54,988 nucleotides of DNA from Micromonospora sp. HNM0581 (lineage in GTDB: Bacteria; Actinomycetota; Actinomycetes; Mycobacteriales; Micromonosporaceae), in assembly GCF_012726175.1 (NCBI RefSeq), contig NZ_JAASAD010000023.1, positions 1 through 54,988 on the forward strand, written 5' to 3'. The position numbers were made by a program, and so were the translations under genes. Under the pieces are notes generated by a model. The model searched no databases. It was not told the DNA's origin and saw only the letters and a list, made by a program, of their open reading frames with translations. Positions 24,109-33,335 of this stretch are shown one piece after another. Every line of letters starts with the position of its first letter. Position 1 is the first letter of the stretch.

Positions 24109-24642
24109 TCAGGCGGCTTCGGGTTCGCGAAGGTCGAGCCAGTTTGCCCAGCGCGGGTCGGGGGCGCGGTGGCCCAGCACCCGCCAGGCGATCCCCTTCG
24201 GTGCGGTCGGCAGCACGTGCAGTCGCCAGCCCAGTTCCGCTGGAGTCTTGTCGCCCTTCGTGTGGTTGCATCTGGCGCAGGCGGCGACGACGTTCTCCCA
24301 GGCGTGCCGGCCGCCCCGGCTGCGGGGGAACACGTGGTCGATGGTCTCCGCCGGCCCCCGGCAGTAGGCGCACCGCCAGCCGTCCCTGGCGAAGATCGCC
24401 CGGCGGGACAGACCCACGTGGGTACGGTAGGGAACCCGGACGAAACGGGTGAGGCGGACAACCGACGGTACCGGCAACGCACTGCGGGCACTGTGCAGGA
24501 TGCCCTCACCGTCGGCGACACACACCGCCTTGGCGGAGAGCACGAGGATCGCGGCACGACGTACCGACACGACACACAGGGGCTCGTAGGTGGCGTTGAG
24601 GACCAGCGCGCCGGAGCCCACCGTGGGTCGTATGTCAGGCAT
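24109..24642 (-). CDS. HNH endonuclease
   Basis: 177 aa. The C-terminal half has an HNH/zinc-finger nuclease core: CAYCRGPAETIDHVFPRSRG and NVVAACARCNHTKGDKTP, with paired CXXC motifs and the DH-N-H catalytic set. The N-terminal part (ALVLNATYEPLCVVSVRRAA) is the conserved start of a widespread actinobacterial HNH family whose role is not settled. Start ATG 24642 with GGGAGGGTGA upstream. Convergent with the sortase gene. Confidence 0.85.
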   Translation of the reverse strand: MPDIRPTVGSGALVLNATYEPLCVVSVRRAAILVLSAKAVCVADGEGILHSARSALPVPSVVRLTRFVRVPYRTHVGLSRRAIFARDGWRCAYCRGPAETIDHVFPRSRGGRHAWENVVAACARCNHTKGDKTPAELGWRLHVLPTAPKGIAWRVLGHRAPDPRWANWLDLREPEAA

Positions 24643-24896
24643 CGCGTCACCCTCCCGGTCAAGCGGCTCACCACTCGCCACCGCCGACCGGTGCGCGGGC
24701 ACCGCCCCACACCACGTCGACGCCGGCCGGATCACCGACGTCCGCTGCGCCAATCGTCCCTGATCGGACCCACGAATGCACGCACTAATCCTGGGTACCA
24801 CGGGGCGGCGACCCCCGGCCGCGCCCCACCGGACCGGGCATCGCGGGCCGGTGGGTCGACGTCGGACCAGCCGGTCGGTTGCGGTACGAAATCAGG

Positions 24897-25946
24897 GTGA
24901 ACCTGAGCAGCCTCAGCCCCACCCCCGCCCCGTCCGACTCCGAGGTCGTCGAGACGCCCAGCCCGGAGTGCCTGAACGAGGTCCTGTGCGAGATCGTCTG
25001 GAACTGGACCGGTTCGGTGTGGTTCGCCGAGGGTAGCTTCTGGATACTCGTCAAGCCGCTGCGGATCATCGTGATCCTGCTGCTGGCGTTGGCTGCCCGA
25101 TGGCTGGTACACCGCACCATCCGACGGCTGGTACGTACCACCACCGACGCCGGCGTGCCGACCATGCTCCGTCCGCTGCGTGAGCGGATCCCGACCGCCG
25201 CCACCGACCCCGGCGAGTTCGTGCCGGAACGCCGCCGGCAGCGCGCCGAGGCCATCGGCTCGGTGCTCCGGAGTCTCAGCACCGCGTTCATCTTCGGCAT
25301 CGCCCTGCTGATGGTGCTCAAAGAGTTCAGCTTCGACCTGGCACCGCTGCTGGCCAGCGCGGGCATTGCCGGCGTGGCGCTCGGCTTCGGCTCGCAAAGC
25401 CTGGTCAAGGATCTGATCGCGGGGCTGTTCATGCTGATCGAGGATCAGTACGGGGTGGGCGACAACGTCGATCTCGGCGAGGCGACCGGGGTGGTCGAGG
25501 CCGTCGGGCTCCGGGTCACCACCGTCCGGGACGCCCGAGGGGTGCTCTGGTACATCCGCAACGGCGAGATCATCCGGGTGGGTAACAAGAGCCAGGGCTG
25601 GGCGTTGGTGGTGGTCGACCTGCCGATCGGTTTCGCCGGTACGGAGGAGGCCACGGCGGTGCTGCGTACCGCCGCCGCCTCGATCGCAGTGGACCCGGAA
25701 CTGGCCTCGTCGATCGTCGAGCCGCCGGAGGTGCTCGGCGTCGAGCAGGTCACTGTGGAGGGCACGCTGATTCGCACGGTGGTGAAGACCACTGCCGACG
25801 GTCAGTTCAGCGTCGGTCGGGAGTTGCGTCGCCGGCTGGCCGAGGCGCTCGAGAATTCGGGTATCACCGCGCGGATCGCGGCGGGCCGCCTCTACGGTCT
25901 ACCTACTCGATCCGATTCGGAAACCGGTCAGGGTGGTGCCACCTGA
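24897..25946 (+). CDS. Mechanosensitive ion channel (MscS family)
   Basis: 349 aa. Membrane helices at about residues 50-70 (PLRIIVILLLALAARWLV), 125-145 (STAFIFGIALLMVL) and the pore-lining TM3 (LASAGIAGVALGFGSQSLVKDLIAG), the Gly/Ala-packed MscS signature, followed by the beta domain (LIEDQYGVGDNVDLGEATGV, RNGEIIRVGNKSQ). It relieves turgor on osmotic downshift. GTG 24897 was chosen; an in-frame TTG at 24879 is possible. Confidence 0.9.
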   Translation: MNLSSLSPTPAPSDSEVVETPSPECLNEVLCEIVWNWTGSVWFAEGSFWILVKPLRIIVILLLALAARWLVHRTIRRLVRTTTDAGVPTMLRPLRERIPTAATDPGEFVPERRRQRAEAIGSVLRSLSTAFIFGIALLMVLKEFSFDLAPLLASAGIAGVALGFGSQSLVKDLIAGLFMLIEDQYGVGDNVDLGEATGVVEAVGLRVTTVRDARGVLWYIRNGEIIRVGNKSQGWALVVVDLPIGFAGTEEATAVLRTAAASIAVDPELASSIVEPPEVLGVEQVTVEGTLIRTVVKTTADGQFSVGRELRRRLAEALENSGITARIAAGRLYGLPTRSDSETGQGGAT

Positions 25947-26171
25947 ACCGACCGGCGGGTGTCGCGGCTGAGCGGCCCCTCGGGTATCGTCCGTTCGTTC
26001 AGTCGGAGATGCGACCAACCAACCATTCGCCCTAGCTAGTTGTCAGACGATCGGGCAGAATCCGGTGCACACGCTTACCGAGCGGTGTCACGTCCTCGCT
26101 GATCCGCAGACTGACGATGGCCCCCGGGCCGCCATCACGAGTGGCAGGGCATCGGGACGATGGAGGCGATG

Positions 26172-27548
26172 GTGTCCGACGAGCGACCTTCGACGAAAGG
26201 ACCGGCCACCTTTCGGGAGGTTTTCGCCGAACATGAGTACCGCGCCGTCTTCGCGGCCAGCACGCTGACGTGGGTCGGTGACTATGTCGCCAAGGCAGCG
26301 GTCACCCTCCTGGTCTATCGGGAAACCGAGTCCGTGGCGTTGTCGGCGGCTGCCTTCGCAGTCAGCTATCTGCCCTGGCTGGTCGGCGGCCCGTTGCTTG
26401 CCACACTCGCCGAACGGCACCGCTTCCGTCGGGTCATGGTGGCCTGCGACCTCATCCGGATGGCGCTGATGCTGCTCGTCGCCATTCCCGGGATGCCGGT
26501 GCCGGTGATCCTGGCCCTGCTGTTCGCCACCACGCTGGCGAACTCACCGAGTCAGGCCGCGCGGTCGGCGCTGCTGCCGCTGATCCTGCCCGGCGACCGG
26601 CTCGTCGTCGGGCTGTCGATCAACGCCAGTGTCGGACAGGCCGCCCAGGTGGTCGGTTACCTGCTGGGTGCCGCCATCGCGACGGTGAGTCCCACCGCCG
26701 CGCTGCTGATGAACGCGAGCGCCTTCGCACTGTCCGCCGCGCTCGTCCGGTTCGGGGTGCGGGACCGGCCGCCGGCGATGAACAACACCCACCGCAGTCA
26801 CCTGCTCCGCGAGACCGCCGAGGGCTTTGGGATGGTCTTCGGGACGCCGATGCTGCGGGCGATCGCCGTCCTGGTCTTCAGCGCCATGCTCTTCTCCATC
26901 GTTCCCGAAGGGCTGGCCGCCGCCTGGGCCAACGAACACGCCGGAGAGAACGTCGACCCCGGCCTCTCGCAAGCGGTGATCATGGCAGCGACTCCCGCCG
27001 GCTTCATCCTGGGCGGGCTGGTCATCGGCCGCACCGTCGCACCGGCCCGCCGGCTGCTCCTGCTCCGGCCGTTGGCTGTCGCCGCCCCGCTGGCGCTGGT
27101 GCCAGCGCTGCTGGACCCGCCGCCGGTGGTGGTGGCGCTCCTCGCCGGGGTCTGCGGGTTCGCGGTCGCCGGGCTGCTCCCGACGGCCAACGGGCTGTTC
27201 GTCCAGTCACTCCCGGACGGCTTCCGGGCCCGGGCGTTCGGTGTCATGGCGACCGGGATGCAGGTCATCCAGGGCGCGGCCGTACTGGTGACCGGGCTAC
27301 TCGCCGAGCGGTTTCCGATTCCACTCGTGGTCGGCGTGTGGAGCGCCGCCGGGGTGGTGCTGATGTCACTGGTCATCCTGCGCTGGCCCGACCAGCAGAC
27401 CGTCGCCGCCTCCGTCGAGGCCGCCCAGACCGCTTCCGCCGCAGCTGCCGGAACTGTCGCCCCCGACGAGCCCTCGGAACAGGACACCTCCGACCATCAT
27501 GGTCCCGACCAGGTGGATCCGGATCGGCCCCGGCACGCGGTGACCTGA
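26172..27548 (+). CDS. MFS transporter (drug/siderophore-exporter type)
   Basis: About 458 aa with roughly 12 hydrophobic helices, e.g. VMVACDLIRMALMLLVAIPG and VVVALLAGVCGFAVAGLLPT. It opens EYRAVFAASTLTWVGDYVAKAA, like the EntS/MFS_3 group of exporters. Substrate not predictable. The C-terminus is a hydrophilic Ala/Asp-rich tail. ATG codons at 26160 and 26169 are in frame, but GGAGG at 26162-26166 gives best spacing to GTG 26172. Confidence 0.85.
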   Translation: MSDERPSTKGPATFREVFAEHEYRAVFAASTLTWVGDYVAKAAVTLLVYRETESVALSAAAFAVSYLPWLVGGPLLATLAERHRFRRVMVACDLIRMALMLLVAIPGMPVPVILALLFATTLANSPSQAARSALLPLILPGDRLVVGLSINASVGQAAQVVGYLLGAAIATVSPTAALLMNASAFALSAALVRFGVRDRPPAMNNTHRSHLLRETAEGFGMVFGTPMLRAIAVLVFSAMLFSIVPEGLAAAWANEHAGENVDPGLSQAVIMAATPAGFILGGLVIGRTVAPARRLLLLRPLAVAAPLALVPALLDPPPVVVALLAGVCGFAVAGLLPTANGLFVQSLPDGFRARAFGVMATGMQVIQGAAVLVTGLLAERFPIPLVVGVWSAAGVVLMSLVILRWPDQQTVAASVEAAQTASAAAAGTVAPDEPSEQDTSDHHGPDQVDPDRPRHAVT

Positions 27549-27561
27549 GCCACCCTCGCCA

Positions 27562-27588
27562 CCCGGTGCCGACCGGACGAGCACCGGG
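27562..27588 (+). terminator. Hairpin after the MFS gene
   Basis: CCCGGTGC and GCACCGGG, an 8-bp stem with an 11-nt loop, 13 nt after the MFS stop and before the globin gene. Confidence 0.45.
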
Positions 27589-27610
27589 ACACGCCTGGCA
27601 GGATGGAACG

Positions 27611-28039
27611 GTGAATCCCGCAGGTGAGTCCGAAGGCCACGGTGGAGCGGTCACGTTCTTCGACGCCGTCGGCGGTGAGCCCACGTTCCGCAGGCTGGTC
27701 GAGGAGTTCTACGCCGGCATCTCCGCCGATCCGCTGTTGCGCCCGATGTATCCGGAGGAGGATCTGGGGCCGGCCGCCGACCGGATGCGACTTTTTCTCA
27801 TGCAGTACTGGGGCGGCCCGAACACCTACTCGGCGCAGCGAGGCCATCCTCGACTGCGGATGCGACACGCCCCGTTCCGGATCGGCGCTGCCGAACGCGA
27901 CGCCTGGCTGCGTCACATGCGCCGGGCAGTCGAAAGCATCGACCTGCCCCCGGCGCTGGCGACGGAGCTGTGGAGCTACCTCGAACGGGCGGCGTACTTC
28001 ATGGTCAATGACATGTCGGATCCGTCGGAACGCGGCTGA
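27611..28039 (+). CDS. glbO: Truncated haemoglobin, group II (GlbO-like)
   Basis: 142 aa. FFDAVGGEPTFRRLVEEFYAGI begins the globin. LFLMQYWGGPNTYSAQRGHPRLRMRHAPF gives the group II CD and E-F regions, with the Trp and Tyr typical of GlbO, and the proximal His is in RMRHAPFRIG. It binds O2/NO and is linked to respiration and oxidative or nitrosative defence. Start GTG 27611 with GGA upstream; CAGGAT 6 nt ahead could also serve a leaderless start. Confidence 0.9.
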   Translation: MNPAGESEGHGGAVTFFDAVGGEPTFRRLVEEFYAGISADPLLRPMYPEEDLGPAADRMRLFLMQYWGGPNTYSAQRGHPRLRMRHAPFRIGAAERDAWLRHMRRAVESIDLPPALATELWSYLERAAYFMVNDMSDPSERG

Positions 28040-28067
28040 CCTGCACCACCTCGCCAGTCGGCACCGG

Positions 28068-28652
28068 TCAGAGCAGGGCGCCCTCGTCGTGCAGCCAGTC
28101 GACGAAGCTGGTCGCCACGGCGGCACCGCAGTCGAGCAACTCGACAAGCAGCGCGTCGTGGGTCCCAGCCGCGAGCGGGACCTGCAATTCGGCGTAGATG
28201 GGCAGCTGGCCCCGCTCGGTGGGATCGCCGACGTACGCCTTGCAGAAGCGTCGCGTGTGGTTCCACTCGTTGACCACCCGGTAGGCCCGGTCCGCCCAGT
28301 CCGGCGGCACCGTCGCGTGCGGCCGGGCCCGCAGCACGAGGATCTCGTCCTCCGGTCCTTCCAGGGTGACCAGGACGGCATGCCGCTCCCACATCGCCAA
28401 CAGGTTGCCGTCTCCGTCGGCCAGGTAGCGCACGTCGAGTAGATCGAGCGCGTCACAGATCCGGCTCAACGTGACCTGTTCGACCGTGGCTGGCATGTCG
28501 ACGATCAAAGGACGCTCCGCAGCCGGGCACTCGTCCCCCGGTTGCCGGGGCACCGGCGGGCCGACCCGGACGCCACCTTCCACCATGATCCTGCTTCGCG
28601 TTTCCGGGTCGCCGCCACCGGCGGGACCTGGACGCCATGACCACCACGGCAT
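28068..28652 (-). CDS. YbjN-domain protein
   Basis: 194 aa. The first 45 or so residues are Pro/Gly-rich and may not all be translated. The rest (TLSRICDALDLLDVRYLADG, VVNEWNHTRRFCKAYV, LPIYAELQVPLAAGTHDALL) is the YbjN/bacterial sensory-transduction-regulator fold, related to type III secretion chaperones, whose function in actinomycetes is unknown. Convergent with the globin gene, 28 nt apart. Confidence 0.75.
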   Translation of the reverse strand: MPWWSWRPGPAGGGDPETRSRIMVEGGVRVGPPVPRQPGDECPAAERPLIVDMPATVEQVTLSRICDALDLLDVRYLADGDGNLLAMWERHAVLVTLEGPEDEILVLRARPHATVPPDWADRAYRVVNEWNHTRRFCKAYVGDPTERGQLPIYAELQVPLAAGTHDALLVELLDCGAAVATSFVDWLHDEGALL

Positions 28653-28782
28653 CGCTCGCGCACCTCACTCCCCAGCGGATCCGGTCGCCTACAGTGGGTG
28701 GATCCGAGGATGGACGGTACCCGGACAGCCGAAACGAAGCACCCCCCCAACGCCAGCACCGGACTGGAAGGATGAACAGACC

Positions 28783-29463
28783 TCATCCTTTCGCATGAGC
28801 CACGATTGGCCGTACGACGAGGTTCGTAGCCTTCTGCGACCAGATGGCTCCGTACGGTCCCACCAGTCCGACCCATCGGCCAGCCGCGCGTACCTGCACC
28901 CCGTCACCATCCGACCGATCCCTCGACGTCCCGAGGAAACCCATTCGAACCAGGCCCTGCACCATCCGCTGGGTCACCTCCACCGGACGGTCAGGCTCGT
29001 CGTCGGGAGTGACCACCACCGCCACATGGTCGAGCAGGGCGTCCCGCAGCACCCGCTGCCCCACCGCCCGACCACCGACGCCGTGCTGAGCCGCCTCACG
29101 CAGGGTGCCCGCCGCTGCCTCGGCCAGCCGGCGCAGCTCGCCAACCGGCAGCGTCTCCACCCGACGGCTGAGTGCCGGCGGCAGGGCCCACCGCCACTGC
29201 GCGTCCTGGCGGGCCGGCAGGGCCGCGCGGCCGGCCGCGAGCTCGGCGAGCAACTGGTCGGCCGCTACGGTCACGTCACCGGGGCTCGCGCCGGCCACCG
29301 TCCGCACGGCCAGCACCTCCCAGGGCAGCCGCGCCCAGAGAGCGGTGCGTACGCCGCCAGCGGCTGGCCGCAGTCGCACCAGGGCGGCGCGCTCCAGCCG
29401 GACGAGCCGGGCCAGGAACGCACCTGCGTCGGTAACGTCGACGATGCCGTGTCCGCCACTCAC
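28783..29463 (-). CDS. Hypothetical protein, Arg/Leu-rich, 226 aa
   Basis: Start GTG 29463 overlaps the thioesterase stop by 4 nt (GTGA), which sets the frame and implies coupling. Helical sequence (FLARLVRLERAALVRLRPAA, ADQLLAELAAGRAALPARQD) then TQRMVQGLVRMGFLG and a C-terminal AGRWVGLVGPYGAIW. No membrane segment or known motif. Last gene of the ettA-thioesterase unit. I do not recognise the family. Confidence 0.65.
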   Translation of the reverse strand: MSGGHGIVDVTDAGAFLARLVRLERAALVRLRPAAGGVRTALWARLPWEVLAVRTVAGASPGDVTVAADQLLAELAAGRAALPARQDAQWRWALPPALSRRVETLPVGELRRLAEAAAGTLREAAQHGVGGRAVGQRVLRDALLDHVAVVVTPDDEPDRPVEVTQRMVQGLVRMGFLGTSRDRSDGDGVQVRAAGRWVGLVGPYGAIWSQKATNLVVRPIVAHAKG

Positions 29464-29903
29464 GACGCCGCCCGCGGGGCGTAGCCGAGCAGGAACGAAC
29501 GCTCCGGTTCGCTGAGCCGCCGGGGCACCCGCCGGGCAAGGTCGAACGGCACCAACACCGACAGGGCTCGACTGATGAGCAGCTCGCCGTCGTACATCTC
29601 GTAACCGACCGTGAAGGATGCGGCGCGCAGCTGCTCCACCCACAGCTCGATCCGCACGGTGGGTGCGGCCTCGACGGTGGCTCGGTCGAGGGCGTAGTCC
29701 ACCGGCCGGAGATAGTCGATCTCGTGCCGGCGGATCACCACGCCGTCGGCGAACGAGCCCACCCCGTACGCTCGGGCACCGACGAACATCAACGCCACCC
29801 GGGCCTCCTCGTAGAGGGTGAGGAAGCGGGCGTTGTTGACGTGGCCGTAGGCGTCCAGGTCGGACCAACGCAGGGTGCAGTGGTAGACGAACCGGTCAGC
29901 CAC
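29460..29903 (-). CDS. Acyl-CoA thioesterase (4HBT hot-dog family)
   Basis: 147 aa. LRWSDLDAYGHVNNARFLTL holds the catalytic Asp and the HVNN motif of 4-hydroxybenzoyl-CoA-type thioesterases; VVIRRHEIDYLRPVDY follows as usual. The acyl-CoA substrate is unknown. GTG start 14 nt after the ettA stop; same unit as ettA and the downstream hypothetical gene. Confidence 0.85.
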   Translation of the reverse strand: MADRFVYHCTLRWSDLDAYGHVNNARFLTLYEEARVALMFVGARAYGVGSFADGVVIRRHEIDYLRPVDYALDRATVEAAPTVRIELWVEQLRAASFTVGYEMYDGELLISRALSVLVPFDLARRVPRRLSEPERSFLLGYAPRAAS

Positions 29904-29917
29904 GACGCACCGCCCGG

Positions 29918-31594
29918 TCAGTCGCGGGTCAGCTTGCGGTAGGTCACCCGGTGCGGACGGGCCGCCTCGGCGCCGAGCCGGTCGACCTTGTTCTTCTCGT
30001 ACGCCTCGAAGTTGCCCTCGAACCAGAACCACTTCGACGGGTCCTCGTCGTCGCCCTCCCAGGCCAGGATGTGCGTGGCGACCCGGTCCAGGAACATCCG
30101 GTCGTGGGAGATCACCACCGCGCAGCCGGGGAACTCCAGCAACGCGTTCTCCAGGCTGGAGAGAGTCTCCACGTCCAGGTCGTTCGTCGGCTCGTCGAGC
30201 AGGATCACATTGCCGCCGATCTTCAGCGTCAGCGCCAGGTTGAGCCGGTTGCGCTCGCCGCCGGAGAGCACCTTGGTCGGCTTCTGCTGGTCCGGCCCCT
30301 TGAAGCCGAACGCCGCGATATAGGCCCGCGAGGGCATCTCGACCTTGCCCACCATGAGGTGGTCCAGCCCGTCGGAGACGACCTCCCAGACGGTCTTGTC
30401 GCCGTCGAGGCCCTGCCGGTTCTGGTCGACGTAGGACAGTGAGACCGTCTCGCCGACCCGGACCGAACCGCGGGTCGGCTCTTCCAGCCCCACGATGGTC
30501 TTGAACAGGGTGGTCTTTCCGACACCGTTCGGCCCGATGATCCCAACGATGCCGTTGCGGGGCAGCGAGAAGGAGAGATCGTCGATCAGCAGCCGATCGC
30601 CGAAGCCCTTGGCCAGGCCCTTCGCCTCGATGACGGTGTTGCCCAGGCGGGGACCCGGCGGGATCTGGATCTCCTCGAAGTCCAGCTTGCGGGTCTTCTC
30701 CGCCTCGGCGGCCATCTCGTCGTAGCGGTCCAGACGGGCCTTGGACTTGGTTTGCCGGGCCTTGGCGTTGGAACGTACCCAGTCCAGCTCGTCGGCCAGG
30801 CGCTTCTTCATCTTGGCGTCGCGGCGACCCTCGACAGCCAGCCGGGCCGCCTTCTTCTCCAGGTAGGTGGAGTAGTTGCCCTCGTACGGATAGGCACGGC
30901 CACGGTCCAGCTCCAGGATCCAGTTGGCCACGTTGTCCAGGAAGTACCGGTCGTGGGTGATCGCCACGACGGTGCCGGCGTACTTGGCCAGGTGCTGCTC
31001 CAGCCACTGCACGCTCTCGGCGTCCAGGTGGTTGGTGGGCTCGTCGAGCAACAGCAGGTCGGGAGCTTCCAGCAGCAGCTTGCACAGCGCGACCCGGCGA
31101 CGCTCACCGCCGGAGAGCTGGGTGACGTCGGCGTCCGGCGGCGGGCACCGCAGCGCGTCCATGGCGAGTTCGAGCTTGGAGTCGATGTCCCAGGCGTCGG
31201 CGTGGTCCAGCTCCTCCTGGAGCCGACCCATCTCCTCCATCAGCTCGTCGGAGTAGTCGGTGGCCATCTGCTCGGCGATCTTGTTGAACCGCTCCAACTT
31301 GACCTTCGTCTCCGCTACCGCCTCCTCGACGTTGCCGAGGACGGTCTTGGCGTCGTTCAGCGGCGGTTCCTGCGCGAGCATGCCCACGGTGAAACCGGGC
31401 ATCAGCCGGGCGTCGCCGTTGCTCGGCTGGTCCCAGCCTGCCATGATCTTGAGAAGACTGGACTTGCCGGCGCCGTTGGGACCGACCACCCCGATCTTGG
31501 CACCCGGCAGGAAGCTGAGCGTCACGTTGTCGAGCACGACCTTGTCGCCGTGCGCCTTACGCGCCTTGTCCAGGACGTAGATGAACTGGGCCAC
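29918..31594 (-). CDS. ettA: ABC-F protein EttA (energy-dependent translational throttle)
   Basis: 558 aa. Two ABC ATPase domains: Walker A GPNGAGKSSLLKI (about residue 38) and GPNGVGKTTLFKT (about 355), signatures LSGGERRRVALCKLLL and LSGGERNRLNLALTL, and Walker B LLLDEPTNHLDAESV and ILLDEPTNDLDVETL. The helical arm between them (about 95-140) and the interdomain linker are intact, and there are no membrane domains. EttA binds the ribosomal E site and gates the first translation steps by ATP level. GTG 31594 with GGAGGAG upstream. Confidence 0.93.
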   Translation of the reverse strand: MAQFIYVLDKARKAHGDKVVLDNVTLSFLPGAKIGVVGPNGAGKSSLLKIMAGWDQPSNGDARLMPGFTVGMLAQEPPLNDAKTVLGNVEEAVAETKVKLERFNKIAEQMATDYSDELMEEMGRLQEELDHADAWDIDSKLELAMDALRCPPPDADVTQLSGGERRRVALCKLLLEAPDLLLLDEPTNHLDAESVQWLEQHLAKYAGTVVAITHDRYFLDNVANWILELDRGRAYPYEGNYSTYLEKKAARLAVEGRRDAKMKKRLADELDWVRSNAKARQTKSKARLDRYDEMAAEAEKTRKLDFEEIQIPPGPRLGNTVIEAKGLAKGFGDRLLIDDLSFSLPRNGIVGIIGPNGVGKTTLFKTIVGLEEPTRGSVRVGETVSLSYVDQNRQGLDGDKTVWEVVSDGLDHLMVGKVEMPSRAYIAAFGFKGPDQQKPTKVLSGGERNRLNLALTLKIGGNVILLDEPTNDLDVETLSSLENALLEFPGCAVVISHDRMFLDRVATHILAWEGDDEDPSKWFWFEGNFEAYEKNKVDRLGAEAARPHRVTYRKLTRD

Positions 31595-31934
31595 GGTGCG
31601 GGCTCCTCCGTCGCTTTCGATCGCCGATTTCGCGTGCACGGGCGCGGGCCAGGCCGCTGCCCGTCGCCGTCGGCCGGTAGCCGGCCGCGCGCACGCCACC
31701 GTCAATCCTGACAGGTACACCGCACCGCGCCCACATCGCCCCGCTGAACACTGCCCGCGGCTCGGGTCCACCGCCCCGAGGCTGGCCGGGATGGACACAC
31801 CTGTAAACATGATCACGTCCGGGGTTCGCCGAGTTCGGCACGGGTAGGTGAGTCCGGCACGGGGGAACAGACACCGCAGCTACGCTCAGTACGCTCATCG
31901 CGGTGGACCCGACAGCACCCGGAGGTGGCCGATC
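31595..31934. other. Divergent promoter region, ettA / otsA
   Basis: 340 nt between two divergent units. On the otsA side are two TACGCT hexamers (31881 and 31890) and a short leaderless frame (31903-31938). No other gene is seen. Confidence 0.5.
31890..31895 (+). promoter_or_regulatory. Candidate -10 box (TACGCT) of the otsA unit
   Basis: TANNNT hexamer exactly 7 nt before GTG 31903. A second identical hexamer is at 31881-31886. No clear -35. Confidence 0.45.
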
Positions 31935-31938
31935 GTGA
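31903..31938 (+). CDS. 11-codon leaderless frame coupled to otsA
   Basis: GTG 31903 to TGA 31936-31938 encodes VDPTAPGGGRS. It starts 7 nt after a -10-type TACGCT, as leaderless actinobacterial genes do, and its stop codon overlaps the GTG start of otsA (GTGA). The GGAGG for otsA lies inside it. Terminating ribosomes could hand over to otsA. The product may have no function of its own. Confidence 0.4.
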   Translation: MDPTAPGGGRS

Positions 31939-33335
31939 CCGTCCGTAGCTCCTTTGTCGTAGTGGCGAACCGACTGCCGGTCGACGAGGTGAGCACACCC
32001 GAGGGACGGCAGTGGCGACGCAGCCCCGGAGGGCTGGTCACCGCCCTGCATCCCGTTCTCGCCGAACACCAGGGCACCTGGGTCGGCTGGGCAGGTGGCA
32101 CCGGCGCCGCCCCCGAGCCGTTCGATCTTGAGGGCATCCGGTTGCATCCGGTGCCACTGAGCGCCGAGGAACTGGAGCGCTACTACGAGGGGCAGTCCAA
32201 CGCCACGATCTGGCCGCTGTACCACGACGCCGTCGAGACGCCCGCTTACAAGCGCCGCTGGCGTGAGGCGTACCGCCTGGTGAACGCCCGGTTCGCGGAG
32301 GCGGCGGCAGAGGTCGCCGCCGAGGGCGCCACGGTCTGGGTCCAGGACTACCAGCTCCAGCTGGTGCCGGCGATGCTCCGGGAGCTACGCCCCGACCTGC
32401 GAATCGGCTTCTTCCTGCACATACCGTTCCCGCCGATCGAGCTGTTCATGCAGATGCCGTTCCGCGCCGAGATCCTGCGCGGACTACTCGGCGCCGACCT
32501 GGTCGGATTCCAGCAGCGGCTCGCCGCGCAGAACTTCGTCCGACTGGCCCGGCACCTCCTGGGGCTGCGATACGAGGGCCAGATGATCCAGGTGGACGGT
32601 CGCCAGGTCAAGGCAGGCGCGTTCCCCATCTCGATCGACACCAAGGAGATGGAGCGGTTGGCCGCCGACCCGGCGATCCAGGCGCGGGCCAAGGAGATCC
32701 GCGAAGAGCTCGGCAACCCTCGAACGATCATTCTGGGCGTCGACCGACTCGACTACACCAAGGGCATCGAACTGCGGCTCAAGGCGTTCCGCGAGTTGCT
32801 CGCTGACGGAAAGTTGACAGTGCCCGACGCGGTTATGGTGCAGGTTGCCACACCGAGCCGCGAACGGGTGGAGCACTACCAGGCACTTCGCGTCAAGGTT
32901 GAGCGCGAGGTTGGTCGGATTAATGGCGAATTCGGCCGGGTTGGCGTGCCAGCGGTGCATTATCTGCATCAGTCGTACAGTCGGACCGAACTGGCTGCGA
33001 TGTACGCCGCCGCCGACGTGATGATGGTCACTCCGCTCCGAGACGGAATGAACCTGGTGGCCAAGGAGTACGTCGCATCAAGGGCGGACCACGGGGGCGC
33101 ACTCGTACTCAGTGAGTTCGCCGGCGCCGCAACCGAGCTGCGTCAGGCGTTCCTGTGCAACCCGCACGACCCCGACGCGGTCAAGGACGCTCTGCTACGG
33201 GCCGTGCACGTGGAGAAGCCGGAGGCTCGTCGCCGTATGCGGACAATGCAACGCCACTTGCGCACCCATGACGTGGGGCACTGGGCGAAGTCGTTCCTCA
33301 CCGAACTGGGTGTACCCGACATGGAGGCAGTGTGA
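31935..33335 (+). CDS. otsA: Trehalose-6-phosphate synthase (GT20)
   Basis: 466 aa. FVVVANRLPV, RRSPGGLVTAL, VGWAGG, VWVQDYQLQLVPAMLRELRP, GVDRLDYTKGIELRLKAF (phosphate-binding Arg and Lys) and TPLRDGMNLVAKEYVA are the OtsA signatures. It joins nucleotide-activated glucose to glucose-6-phosphate. GTG 31935 has GGAGG 10 nt upstream. The stop overlaps the next gene by 4 nt, so the phosphatase is coupled. Confidence 0.95.
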   Translation: MTVRSSFVVVANRLPVDEVSTPEGRQWRRSPGGLVTALHPVLAEHQGTWVGWAGGTGAAPEPFDLEGIRLHPVPLSAEELERYYEGQSNATIWPLYHDAVETPAYKRRWREAYRLVNARFAEAAAEVAAEGATVWVQDYQLQLVPAMLRELRPDLRIGFFLHIPFPPIELFMQMPFRAEILRGLLGADLVGFQQRLAAQNFVRLARHLLGLRYEGQMIQVDGRQVKAGAFPISIDTKEMERLAADPAIQARAKEIREELGNPRTIILGVDRLDYTKGIELRLKAFRELLADGKLTVPDAVMVQVATPSRERVEHYQALRVKVEREVGRINGEFGRVGVPAVHYLHQSYSRTELAAMYAAADVMMVTPLRDGMNLVAKEYVASRADHGGALVLSEFAGAATELRQAFLCNPHDPDAVKDALLRAVHVEKPEARRRMRTMQRHLRTHDVGHWAKSFLTELGVPDMEAV

